NCBI GenBank assembly: GCA_002705055.1
Contig: PAHY01000026.1
Location: 1 to 46,540 of the forward strand
Reading direction: 5' to 3'
Length of the DNA: 46,540 bases
Origin: Planctomycetota bacterium
Lineage (GTDB): Bacteria; Planctomycetota; UBA1135
Numbering within the stretch: position 1 is the first letter of the stretch; each line of letters begins with the position of its first letter. Position numbers and translations under genes: made by a program. Of the stretch, positions 23,274-32,153 are shown piece after piece. The notes beneath the pieces are model-generated. The model did no database searches and had not been told where the DNA came from. It was given only the letters and a program-made list of their open reading frames with translations.

Positions 23274-24391
23274 TCCTGACCCGCTCCTACCTCGGCGAGA
23301 TTCTGCGCCACCTGAGCCTGGTCCTGGCCGGAGTGATCTTCCTGCTGGCGCTCGGCGCTGCGGTGAAGGCGTCTTCGACCGCGCAGGGGGCGCCGGTCTG
23401 GGTGGTTCTCACCCTGGTGCCGCTGTTCGTCGGCAACGCACTGCCGTACTTCTTTCCGGTCGGACTGATGACGGCGGTGGTGCTGACCTACGGGCGGATG
23501 GCGGCCGACCGCGAAGAGGTCGCGCTGCGCGCGGCGGGCTGCACGCCGGCGCGGCTGCTGCTGCCCGCGCTCTACGCCGGGGTGCTGCTGGTGGTCGCCA
23601 GCTATCCGCTGACCTCGCGGATCATGCCCGACATCTATCGGGTGATGCGCGAGCTGGTCGTGCGCTCGCAGATCGCGGCGATCGAGAACACCAACCCGGG
23701 GGCGAACGAGTTTCACTTCCAGGGCCTGCACCTCGTGTGGAGCGACCGCGATCGCGACGGGTCCTTCCGTGATGTGGTGGTGGCCGTCGATCGCGAAACC
23801 GCGGCATCGGGGCCGCAGGGAAGCGGGGCGCTCGAGAGCGGCCTGCGCCTGCGCGCCGACCGCGCGCGGATGGATGTGCGCGCCGATGAACTGGTCTTCC
23901 GCTTCGAACGGCTGCGCACGCTGTCGGACGAGCAGGCCGATTCGCCGTGGCAGGCGAGCAACACCGAGACCACCTGGCTGACCATCGATCTGCAGAGTCT
24001 GCTCGCCGCCAAAGGCAGCAAGGAACGCTTCCGGCCGAAAGCGCTGAGCTCGCGCGAGCTGAAGGAGTATCTGGCGGCGCCCGAGGGCAAGAAGGAGGCC
24101 GAACTGGGCAAGGTCGAGCTGGTCTACTGGCAGCGCTGGGCGGGGGCCTGGGGTTCGGTCCCGGTGGCGCTGCTCGGTGCGCTGATCGGCTGGCGTCTGC
24201 GCCGGGGCGGTTTCCTCACCGGCTTCGCCGCGGCGCTCGGTGTGCTGCTCGCGGTCAACTATCCGCTGCATTTCCTGGGTGAGGGCCTAGCCCGCAATGG
24301 CGTGCTGGCCCCGCTCTACGCCGCCTGGCTGCCCGTCATCGGCCTGCTCGTGGTGGTCGTCGGCATGGGGCTGAAAGGGAGAGGAACCTGA
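23270..24391 (+). CDS. lptF: LptF-like LPS export permease subunit
   Basis: A YjgP/YjgQ-family inner-membrane protein of 373 residues that with LptG and the LptB ATPase extracts lipopolysaccharide from the inner membrane. There are three N-terminal hydrophobic segments (about 10-30, 47-72, 95-117), a periplasmic beta-jellyroll-like domain (about 125-285), and three C-terminal segments. LILTRSYLGEIL at the start and ALRAAGCTPARLL after segment 2 are family hallmarks. I chose TTG 23270 since it gives the family N-terminus; no ATG or GTG suits better. The assignment of F versus G rests on gene order. The stop overlaps the next start as TGATG, so translation is coupled. Confidence 0.85.
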   Translation: MILTRSYLGEILRHLSLVLAGVIFLLALGAAVKASSTAQGAPVWVVLTLVPLFVGNALPYFFPVGLMTAVVLTYGRMAADREEVALRAAGCTPARLLLPALYAGVLLVVASYPLTSRIMPDIYRVMRELVVRSQIAAIENTNPGANEFHFQGLHLVWSDRDRDGSFRDVVVAVDRETAASGPQGSGALESGLRLRADRARMDVRADELVFRFERLRTLSDEQADSPWQASNTETTWLTIDLQSLLAAKGSKERFRPKALSSRELKEYLAAPEGKKEAELGKVELVYWQRWAGAWGSVPVALLGALIGWRLRRGGFLTGFAAALGVLLAVNYPLHFLGEGLARNGVLAPLYAAWLPVIGLLVVVVGMGLKGRGT

Positions 24392-25467
24392 TGCTCAAGC
24401 GCCTGGATCGCTACGTGCTCGGGTCCTTCCTGCGCCATTGGCTGGTGGTAGCGCTGGCCTTCGTCGCGCTGTTTACCGCGCTCGATCTGGTGGGGCACAG
24501 CGATGAGTTCGGCGAAGCGAAGAAGGCCTATGGTTCGATCGGCGGGCAGGTGCTGCGCTACTACCTGCTGAACGCGCCCTTCCTGCTGGTGCAGTTCGCG
24601 CCCTATGTGACCTTGCTGGCGGCCCTCTCCACGGTGATGCAGCTGCGGCGGAATCGCGAGTGGACCCCGCAGCTCACGGCTGGGCGTTCGGCCTGGCGCG
24701 CCTTTCTGCCGATGCTCGGCGCCTCGCTGGTGATCGGCTTCCTGCTGTCCGGTATGCGCGAAGGGAGCTTCCCGCGGCTGCAGCTGGAGCGCGCCGAGCT
24801 GGAAGCCCGCCTGTTCGAACAGGAAGACTGGGAGCCGCGCGAGCTGTGGCTGCGCGGTACGCGCGATCAGCGGATTCAGATCGACGCCTACGCGCCGCGC
24901 GCCGAAGGCGGCCCGCGCATCGTCGGCCTGGAAGTGTTCTCGCTGGGCCCGCGCGGCGAGGACGTCAGCATCCGCGCGCAGCGCGCCTTCTGGGATGGCA
25001 CCGGATGGGAGCTCGAAGAGGGGCGCCGCACCTTGGCGGGGGACCGCGCCAGCGAGCAGCCGGTGGAGCGCCTCGAGATCGAGGGCTTCCGGCCGCGCGA
25101 TGTGGTCCGCGCCTGGATCGGTCAGAACCAGCCGCTCGAACTGACCCGTCGCGATGCCGGCGAACTGCTGGCGCGGGATTCGGGTCACCGTCAGGCGGCG
25201 ACGCTGCGCTGGAGTCTCACCGCCGCGCCCTGGGTCCACCTGGTGCTGCTGCTGATCGGCCTGCCCTTCGTGCTCAACTTCGAGCGCCAGTCCTCGCTCG
25301 AGGGGGTCGCGGTCGGTCTGCTGCTCTGCGCGCTGTTCTTCGTGGCCGACTTTCTGTTCCAGGATCTGGGCCAGCGCGGGGTGCTCAGCCCCGCCGTGGC
25401 CGGGATCGCGCCGGTCGTCCTGTTTGGCGGGCTGGGCCTGGCTGGGCAAGACCGCCTCGCGACCTGA
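24391..25467 (+). CDS. lptG: LptG-like LPS export permease subunit
   Basis: The second YjgP/YjgQ-family permease (358 residues) begins MLKRLDRYVLGSFLRHWLV, the usual N-terminus. It has three segments before and three after a periplasmic domain (about 130-270), and a closing block with WVHLVLLLIGLPFVL and the ERQSSLEG turn. It forms a heterodimer with the preceding LptF. LptB, LptC and LptA are not in the window. Its start overlaps the lptF stop by one base. The neighbouring LPS-kinase-like gene on the other strand fits an envelope-biogenesis locus. Sequence identity to characterised LptG cannot be measured here, but the paired arrangement makes the call safe. Confidence 0.87.
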   Translation: MLKRLDRYVLGSFLRHWLVVALAFVALFTALDLVGHSDEFGEAKKAYGSIGGQVLRYYLLNAPFLLVQFAPYVTLLAALSTVMQLRRNREWTPQLTAGRSAWRAFLPMLGASLVIGFLLSGMREGSFPRLQLERAELEARLFEQEDWEPRELWLRGTRDQRIQIDAYAPRAEGGPRIVGLEVFSLGPRGEDVSIRAQRAFWDGTGWELEEGRRTLAGDRASEQPVERLEIEGFRPRDVVRAWIGQNQPLELTRRDAGELLARDSGHRQAATLRWSLTAAPWVHLVLLLIGLPFVLNFERQSSLEGVAVGLLLCALFFVADFLFQDLGQRGVLSPAVAGIAPVVLFGGLGLAGQDRLAT

Positions 25468-25476
25468 AACGCGGTT

Positions 25477-25509
25477 TTGACAGAAATCGAGGCCGGCTGC
25501 GGCCACAAT
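25477..25509 (+). promoter_or_regulatory. candidate promoter TTGACA / CACAAT
   Basis: A perfect -35 consensus TTGACA (25477-25482) is followed by CACAAT (25504-25509), which ends 6 nt before the ATG at 25516 as in the leaderless set. The 21-nt spacer is longer than the usual 17, so one of the two elements may not be the one used. Confidence 0.45.
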
Positions 25510-25515
25510 ACCGAC

Positions 25516-26733
25516 ATGCGCTTTGCACCGCTCGTCCTGCTGCCGCTCGTCGCCTGTGCCACTCCCGCCGAAGAGGCGCGTGAAGCCGGCGATGTCGCGT
25601 TCCGCATGATGCGATATCACGATGCCTACGCGGCTTACGCTTCGATCGAAGAGCCGGATCCGGAGGTCCAGACTCTGGTCGAAGAGTCGCGGTATCGCTC
25701 GATCCTGCAAAGCGCCCGCGAGAAGGTGCACGTCAACGAGGTCGAGGACGCGCTGCGGCTGCTGGATCACCTCGAGCAGCAGCGCCCGGACGATCCGTCC
25801 ATCGGCGAGATCCGCGACGCCGCCTACCGGCGCAAGTCGGCCGAACTGGCCGAGTCCGCCGAAAGCCTGCTCGACGACGGCTACCCGGAATCGGCTCTGC
25901 GCACTTACCGCGAAGCGCTGCGCTGGAACGCCGACAACGAAGCGGCCCAACAGGGCCTGCGCGAGTCCGAGCGGCTGGCCGGGGCCCGCGCGCTGCGCGG
26001 CGAAGAGCTCTACTTCGCCGGCCTCGAGCAGGTGATGCAAAACCGCCGCACCCAGGCGCGGACCGCCTTCGGGGCCGCCGCCAAGCTGCTCGGTCGTGAC
26101 AGCCGCGCCGTCGCCAAGTTCGACGAGCTGTCCGAGACCCTGTCCGCTGAGCTCACCGTCGAGGCACGGACCTTCCTCGACCAGGGTTCACTCGGTGGGG
26201 CGTGGCTGCTGCTCAGCGACGCGCTGCGGCTCAACCCCAGCAACAGCGCAGCCACCGAGCTCTATGCGCTGGTGGACCAGGAGCTGGAAACGCGCCGGCT
26301 GCTCAACCAGGCCGACATCCACGTGCGCGGCGGGCGGATGGACGCCGCCGAGGCGATCCTGCAGCGCGTGCTTGAGCTGACTGGCGAAGAGCGCAGCCCG
26401 CAGATCGATGCCATGAGCCGTCGCGCGGCCGAGGAAGCCGCGATGCGCGACTACAAGCTGGCGCGCGCCTGCGAGCTGGATGGTCAGATCGTGCGCGCCG
26501 TCGCGCTGTACCAGAACATCCTGAGCGTCTCCGAGACCGGCCTGGAAGATCTGCGCATGCGCGTCGAAGGGCTGCAGCGTCGAATCGATCTGGCGGCGCA
26601 GGCCTATTCCGTTGCCCGGGAAGCCGAAGCCAACGGCGATGACGCGCAGTACGCGCAGGCCCTGGAGGATTGCCTCGAGCTGGCCAGCGACTACCGTGAC
26701 GCCTACGAGCGCTACCAGCGCCTGATGCGCTAA
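25516..26733 (+). CDS. TPR-like helical-repeat lipoprotein
   Basis: A 405-residue lipoprotein. The signal MRFAPLVLLPLVAC ends in a lipobox (LVAC), placing Cys14 at the mature N-terminus. The rest is all-helical with degenerate TPR-type repeats, recognisable as YPESALRTYREALRWNADN (about 127-145), AWLLLSDALRLNPSNS (about 232-247) and GRMDAAEAILQRVLEL (about 274-289). Such proteins act as periplasmic scaffolds, often in outer-membrane assembly or secretion. It follows lptG on the same strand but has its own promoter signal. No enzymatic motif is seen. The partner is unknown; an envelope role is suggested by the neighbours. It ends 22 nt before the 3' end of the convergent tRNA gene. Confidence 0.8.
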   Translation: MRFAPLVLLPLVACATPAEEAREAGDVAFRMMRYHDAYAAYASIEEPDPEVQTLVEESRYRSILQSAREKVHVNEVEDALRLLDHLEQQRPDDPSIGEIRDAAYRRKSAELAESAESLLDDGYPESALRTYREALRWNADNEAAQQGLRESERLAGARALRGEELYFAGLEQVMQNRRTQARTAFGAAAKLLGRDSRAVAKFDELSETLSAELTVEARTFLDQGSLGGAWLLLSDALRLNPSNSAATELYALVDQELETRRLLNQADIHVRGGRMDAAEAILQRVLELTGEERSPQIDAMSRRAAEEAAMRDYKLARACELDGQIVRAVALYQNILSVSETGLEDLRMRVEGLQRRIDLAAQAYSVAREAEANGDDAQYAQALEDCLELASDYRDAYERYQRLMR

Positions 26734-26754
26734 GGCTAGGGGCCCGACCCCGGT

Positions 26755-26830
<76 letters not shown>

Positions 26831-26878
26831 AACCGTTCGGGCCGCGGCGCGCGCGCTTGCGGCGCCGCGAAGGGCGCA

Positions 26879-26884
26879 TAGGAT
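26879..26884 (+). promoter_or_regulatory. -10 element TAGGAT before the amidase gene
   Basis: TAGGAT lies 23 nt before the ATG at 26908, predicting a leader of about 17 nt. Same hexamer as at 133. Confidence 0.4.
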
Positions 26885-26907
26885 ACGCCTCCCTTTCAGG
26901 TTCGTCC

Positions 26908-27765
26908 ATGTCCCCCGTGCGCAAACTTGCCGCCCTGCCCTTCGACGTTCGCCCGGGCGAAGTGGCGCACAACCTCGCGCTGGCACTGGCTGGGCTGGCC
27001 GATGCGGCGGCGCAGCAGGCGCAGCTCCTCGTGCTGCCGGAGAAGTGGACGACGAGCTTCCTGCCCTCCTATGCCGAGGCGATGCTCGAGGAGAGCGAGC
27101 GTGCGCTGGCCACGATGGACGCCGCGGCGCGCGAGGCCGGCCTGACGGTGATCGGCTCGGCACCAGCCGGGCGCGGGCCGCGCGGCAAGCCCTACAACCA
27201 GGTGCACTTCCTCGGCGCGGCCGGCATGCATCGACCCTATGCCAAGCGTGTGCTGTTCTCGCCGACGGGGGAGGGCCGCCAGGTGGCGCGCGGCGAGGTG
27301 CTGCCGCCGGTGCTGCCGACGCCGCTGGGCGCGGTCTGCGCGGTGGTCTGCTATGACCTGCGCTTCCCCGAGCTGACCCGCGAAGCCTTCTATCAGCCCG
27401 CTGACCTGCTGGCGGTGCCCGCGCAGTGGCCGCACCCGCGGACCGCGGTCTGGGAGCTGCTCTGTCGCGCGCGCGCCTGCGAGAACCAGCAGTGGCTGCT
27501 CAGCTGCAACCGCGCCGGCACGGCCGGCCTGGACGGCAAGCATCTGATGGACTTCCCGGGCACCGCGTTGCTGGTCGATCCCGACGGGGAAATCGCCGCG
27601 CGCCGGGACGACGGCGGGCTGCTGGTAGCGGAAATGGACCTGGATCGCAGCGCAGCCTGCCGCAAACGGGTGCCCTGTTTGCGCGACTTGAAGCTGGCCG
27701 GCCTCGTTCCCTCTCACGTCGACTCCACCGGCTCGGCACAAGAGTCCGGGGCCGGCGACCGATAG
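26908..27765 (+). CDS. carbon-nitrogen hydrolase (omega-amidase / nitrilase superfamily)
   Basis: The 285-residue cytoplasmic enzyme has the Glu-Lys-Cys triad of the nitrilase superfamily: Glu45 (VLPEKW), Lys113 (YAKRVLF) and Cys148 (VVCYDLRFPEL). The CYDLRFPEL block and overall length match the omega-amidase/Nit2 branch, which hydrolyses alpha-ketoglutaramate or related amides, part of metabolite repair. An exact substrate cannot be read from sequence. I start at ATG 26908 (MSPVRKLAALPF), since an upstream in-frame ATG at 26857 would overlap the promoter hexamer and code for a Arg/Gly-rich extension unlike the family. Its TAG stop is part of the -10 hexamer of the next gene. Confidence 0.88.
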   Translation: MSPVRKLAALPFDVRPGEVAHNLALALAGLADAAAQQAQLLVLPEKWTTSFLPSYAEAMLEESERALATMDAAAREAGLTVIGSAPAGRGPRGKPYNQVHFLGAAGMHRPYAKRVLFSPTGEGRQVARGEVLPPVLPTPLGAVCAVVCYDLRFPELTREAFYQPADLLAVPAQWPHPRTAVWELLCRARACENQQWLLSCNRAGTAGLDGKHLMDFPGTALLVDPDGEIAARRDDGGLLVAEMDLDRSAACRKRVPCLRDLKLAGLVPSHVDSTGSAQESGAGDR

Positions 27766-27768
27766 AAT
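27763..27768 (+). promoter_or_regulatory. -10 element TAGAAT overlapping a stop codon
   Basis: TAGAAT begins with the TAG stop of the amidase gene and ends 8 nt before the ATG at 27777, so the next gene can start its own, nearly leaderless, transcript. Confidence 0.5.
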
Positions 27769-27776
27769 CCTGGACG

Positions 27777-29849
27777 ATGGCCGACGAATCTGCCTCCCAA
27801 GCCTCGGCGCCACGCGCCGCCGCCGGCGCCGCGACTTTTGCAGCCGCGGTCTCGATCGCCCTGTCGGCCCCCTCGCTGACGAACCCGCTGCTGCCAGGTC
27901 TGGCTTTCGTGGTCCTGCTGCCCTGGGCCATGGCCTTCGTGGTGGCCTGGTTCCTCAGCCGGATTCCGGCTTTCCGCGACGCGCGCGTCGTGGCCATCGC
28001 CACCTCGATCACCGTCGCCCTGCCCTGGCTGCTGGTCGCGGGGGCGGGGCTGGCGCGCCATCCCTGGATGCTCTGGGTCGGCCTGCTGCTCGCCGCCATG
28101 CTGCCGCTGTGGATGCTGCGCGCGCGCGGCAGCGTGCTGACCGCGCTGGCTGCTTCCGTTCTGCTGTGCGCGCTGCCAGAAGGCGGGCTGAAGTACGGCA
28201 GCGGCTCGGGGCTGCGCCCGCTCGTGGTGGTCGGCATGGACTCCGCGAACTGGCGCTTCATCGAAGAGATGATCGAAGCCAACCCGGACGACCTGCCGGC
28301 GCTGCAGGAGCTCCGCCGCCGCGGCACCTGGGCGCCGCTCGAGTCCGAGACGCCGACCGCCTCGGCGCGCATCTGGACCATCCTCGGCACCGGGGTCAGC
28401 GATGCTGCAAACGGGATCAAGAACTTTGGCAACCGCCGCTCTGACCTGCGCGCCGGGCGCGTCTGGGATGCAGTGGTCGATTCCCAGGATGGCGCGCCGG
28501 CCGGAACCGCAGGAGTCGTGGCCTGGCTGATCAACACGCCGCCGCCGCAGCCGGGCGAACAGCCGAACCTGAAGTTCAATACGCCCGGCTGGGTCACCGG
28601 CATTCGCGAGGCACGACCGGCCGCGGCGAATCCGGCCAAGGTGCTGGAGAGCATGGGCGAGGATTCGACCAATCGACCGGGCTTCGGCGAGCTGTTCGGG
28701 GCCATGCGTTCGTCGATGGCGGTCGCGGATGCCGACCACGCCTGGCTGCACGTCGGCACCGCTTTCGAGCTGGTGTTTGGCAAGCTGTTCAGCGGCTTCG
28801 GCAAGGAAGATCTGACCTGGCGCATGAAGATCACGCGCGACCGCATCAACGCGGACGTCTTCTTTGAGCTCTCGCGCCGATACGGCCCCGACTTCACCAC
28901 CCTGGTGATGTACGGCACCGATCAGATCGGCCACTTCTACTGGAAGTACCACGAGGCCAAGTACGGCGACCCCGAGTTGTTCCCCTCTGTGCGCCCGGTC
29001 GAGGTCAAGCGCATGGGCGAGGCGCTGCGCGACTCCTACCGCGCCTGCGATGCGGTGCTGGCGCGCCTGCTTGCGCAGGCCGACCTGGGCGAGATCACGC
29101 TCATGCTGATCTCCGACCATGGCATGCAGCCGCTCCCGGAAGCCCGCGATGACAAGCTGCTCAAGCTGCGCGGCGGGGCGCTGCTCTACGCCGCCGGCGG
29201 CGGGGCCGACGGAGCCGGCGAAGAGATGATCGCGCGCTTCACGACCTCGAACGTCGACAAGGCGCTCTACATCTCGGCCAAGGCGGAAGGCGAGACCGGG
29301 CGCCGTCACCTCAATGAGCTGCGCGAAGTCCTCGAAGGCGCGCGCAATGTGTCGGTCGGGCAAGGGCTGTTCACGCTGTCCTTCCCGGACAACACCTTGC
29401 AGGCCTCGCTCCGCGTCGACTTCCTCTACGAGAACAAGGACACGCTCGAGATGGATCACGAGCTGCAGGTCGGCGATGTGCTGGGCGTGGCGAGCGATCT
29501 GTTCGAGATCGAGACGCGCTCCGGGCGGCACCACCTGGACGGCTTCTTCCTCCTGGCGGGTGCTGGGATCGAAGAAGGCAAGCAGCTCGAGCGGGTCTCC
29601 ATCTACGACGTCACGCCGACCATGCTGCATGCTTTGGGCAAGGCGGTCCCGTCGGATCTTCCCGGTCGGGTCGTGACCGAGGCCTTTACGGCGGAGCATC
29701 AGGCCGCGCACCCGGTTCGCAGCGTCGAGGGCGGACTTCCGCAGCCGATCCGAGCGCGGTCAGCGAGCGAAATCGAGGCTGAGCTGGAGCGGCAGAAGCT
29801 GATCGAAGAGGGCTACATCACCGCGGACGACCCGGCAGCCGGCAAGTAG
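27777..29849 (+). CDS. membrane-anchored alkaline-phosphatase-superfamily protein
   Basis: A 690-residue protein. About four hydrophobic segments fill the first 140 residues (near 20-35, 40-62, 75-90, 95-140). A large type I phosphodiesterase-like domain then faces the periplasm: Asp155 (VVVGMDSANW), Ser196 in TPTASARIWTILGTG at the nucleophile position, SDHGMQPL at 446-453, HHLDGFFLLAG, and VSIYDVTPTMLHALG. This is the same core as the lipoprotein at 18209 but with a membrane anchor instead of a lipid, and longer inserts. Known members of such families modify or cleave phosphorylated lipids, glycans or nucleotides. The substrate is unknown. It ends with a charged coiled-coil-like tail (EIEAELERQKLIEEG). 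Confidence 0.82.
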   Translation: MADESASQASAPRAAAGAATFAAAVSIALSAPSLTNPLLPGLAFVVLLPWAMAFVVAWFLSRIPAFRDARVVAIATSITVALPWLLVAGAGLARHPWMLWVGLLLAAMLPLWMLRARGSVLTALAASVLLCALPEGGLKYGSGSGLRPLVVVGMDSANWRFIEEMIEANPDDLPALQELRRRGTWAPLESETPTASARIWTILGTGVSDAANGIKNFGNRRSDLRAGRVWDAVVDSQDGAPAGTAGVVAWLINTPPPQPGEQPNLKFNTPGWVTGIREARPAAANPAKVLESMGEDSTNRPGFGELFGAMRSSMAVADADHAWLHVGTAFELVFGKLFSGFGKEDLTWRMKITRDRINADVFFELSRRYGPDFTTLVMYGTDQIGHFYWKYHEAKYGDPELFPSVRPVEVKRMGEALRDSYRACDAVLARLLAQADLGEITLMLISDHGMQPLPEARDDKLLKLRGGALLYAAGGGADGAGEEMIARFTTSNVDKALYISAKAEGETGRRHLNELREVLEGARNVSVGQGLFTLSFPDNTLQASLRVDFLYENKDTLEMDHELQVGDVLGVASDLFEIETRSGRHHLDGFFLLAGAGIEEGKQLERVSIYDVTPTMLHALGKAVPSDLPGRVVTEAFTAEHQAAHPVRSVEGGLPQPIRARSASEIEAELERQKLIEEGYITADDPAAGK

Positions 29850-29916
29850 GGCGAGAGGGCCGGAGAGCTCGGCTCGAATCGAGGATTCCCCCCTGGGGCA
29901 GGGCGGGGCGCAGGAC

Positions 29917-29922
29917 TACAAT
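29917..29922 (+). promoter_or_regulatory. -10 element TACAAT before the acyl-CoA gene cluster
   Basis: TACAAT is close to consensus and predicts a 5' leader of about 53 nt before the ATG at 29982, unlike the leaderless genes. The leader holds a GC-rich inverted repeat near 29934-29955. No clear -35 is visible. Confidence 0.45.
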
Positions 29923-29981
29923 CTTCCGTTTCGGACGGCCGGGTCGGCCGCCGGGAAAACGGTCCGCGTGACCCTCCGATC

Positions 29982-31163
29982 ATGAGCAAGGTCTACCTCG
30001 TCTCCGCCTGCCGCACCCCGATTGGCAAGTTCCAGGGTGCATTCTCCGGCTTCCGCGCCCCGGAACTGGGCGCGTTCGCCGTGGCCGAAGCCCTGTCGCG
30101 GGCGGGAGTCGCGGGGGACGCCATCGACGAGGTCATCCTCGGCAACGTGCTGCAGGCCGGCGTCGGCCAGAACCCGGCGCGCCAGGCGGCGCGCGGCGCG
30201 GGCATCCCCGACGAAGTCGCGCCCTTCACCGTCAACAAGGTCTGCGGTTCGGGCCTGAAGTCGGTCATGCTCGCGGCCCAGTCGATCAAGGCCGGCGACA
30301 ACGAGCTGGTCGTGGCTGGTGGCATGGAGTCGATGAGCCAGGCCCCGTACCTGGTGCCGTCCGCGCGCACCGGCGCGCGCCTCGGCGACGCCAAGCTGGT
30401 CGACGCGATGGTCCACGACGGCCTGTGGGACGTCTACTCGAACAAGCACATGGGCCTCACCGGCGAGCTGGTCGCCAACGAGTACCAGATCAGCCGCGAG
30501 CAGCAGGATGAGTTCGCCGCCGCTTCGCATGAGAAGGCGGCCGCCGCCTGGGAAGCCGGCAAGTTCGACGCCGAGACCTTCGACGTCTCGGTACCGCAGC
30601 GCAAGGGTGATCCCCTCATCGTGCGTCGCGACGAGGGCGTGCGCGCCGGCACGACCGCCGAAGGGCTGTCGGGGCTGCGTCCGGCCTTCGCCAAGGACGG
30701 CTCGGTGACCGCCGGCAACGCCTCGCAGATCTCGGACGGCGCCTCGGCGCTGGTCGTGGCCTCGGAGGCCGCGGTCGAGAAGCACGGCCTGAAGCCGCTC
30801 GCCGAAGTCACCGCCTACGCCTCCGGCGGCATGGCCCCCGAGTGGGTCATGATGGCCCCGAAGGCGGCCGTCGAGAACCTCGAGGCGCGCAGCGGCATGT
30901 CGCGCCACGACTTCGACCTGATCGAGATCAACGAAGCCTTCGCCTCGGGCGCCTGCTCGCTGCTGAAGACCCTCGAGCTCGACGCCAGCAAGGTCAACGT
31001 CAACGGCGGCGCCGTCGCGCTGGGGCATCCGATCGGCGCCAGCGGCGCGCGCATCCTGGTCACTCTGCTCCACGCCATGGCCGATCGCGGCGCCCAGACC
31101 GGTCTCGCCACGCTCTGCCTCGGGGGCGGCAACGCCGTCGCGCTGGCCGTCAGGTCCTGCTAG
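29982..31163 (+). CDS. acetyl-CoA acetyltransferase (thiolase)
   Basis: A 393-residue thiolase, which condenses two acetyl-CoA to acetoacetyl-CoA or runs in reverse in beta-oxidation. The catalytic residues are visible: Cys88 (NKVCGSG, acyl carrier), His349 (GHPIGASGAR) and Cys379 (CLGGGNAVAL, proton transfer). Length, the N-terminal VYLVSACRTPIGKF and the GGMESMSQAPYL block fit the biosynthetic-type acetoacetyl-CoA thiolases (AtoB/PhaA). It heads a same-strand run of acyl-CoA genes with short gaps and has its own -10. It may supply acetoacetyl-CoA to the dehydrogenase that follows 21 nt later. Direction of flux is not known from sequence. Confidence 0.94.
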   Translation: MSKVYLVSACRTPIGKFQGAFSGFRAPELGAFAVAEALSRAGVAGDAIDEVILGNVLQAGVGQNPARQAARGAGIPDEVAPFTVNKVCGSGLKSVMLAAQSIKAGDNELVVAGGMESMSQAPYLVPSARTGARLGDAKLVDAMVHDGLWDVYSNKHMGLTGELVANEYQISREQQDEFAAASHEKAAAAWEAGKFDAETFDVSVPQRKGDPLIVRRDEGVRAGTTAEGLSGLRPAFAKDGSVTAGNASQISDGASALVVASEAAVEKHGLKPLAEVTAYASGGMAPEWVMMAPKAAVENLEARSGMSRHDFDLIEINEAFASGACSLLKTLELDASKVNVNGGAVALGHPIGASGARILVTLLHAMADRGAQTGLATLCLGGGNAVALAVRSC

Positions 31164-31184
31164 TCCCGCATTCTCCGCACACAC

Positions 31185-32045
<861 letters not shown>

Positions 32046-32066
32046 TCGGCGCGTGGACCTGCGCCG

Positions 32067-32098
32067 GGCCCTCTCTGGAGTGGAATCCCGAGAGGGCC
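32067..32098 (+). terminator. strong stem-loop after the hydroxybutyryl-CoA dehydrogenase gene
   Basis: GGCCCTCTC (32067-32075) pairs perfectly with GAGAGGGCC (32090-32098) over a 14-nt loop. No T-run follows, so termination, if any, would be partial; it could instead stabilise the upstream mRNA and lower expression of the downstream genes. Confidence 0.45.
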
Positions 32099-32153
32099 TA
32101 CATGAAAGGTCAAGGAACGAGCCGGAGGCTCCGATTGGATGGCAGGGGGAATC

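Noticed and set aside
23238..24391. lptF starting at the ATG at 23238
   Set aside because: That frame stops after 11 codons. The lptF frame gives a normal family N-terminus from TTG 23270, so I keep the two as separate ORFs, while noting a frameshift as an alternative.
32067..32098. Intrinsic terminator that splits the acyl-CoA cluster into two operons
   Set aside because: The stem is strong but has no T-tract, so I list it as a stem-loop with uncertain effect and do not claim a transcript end.
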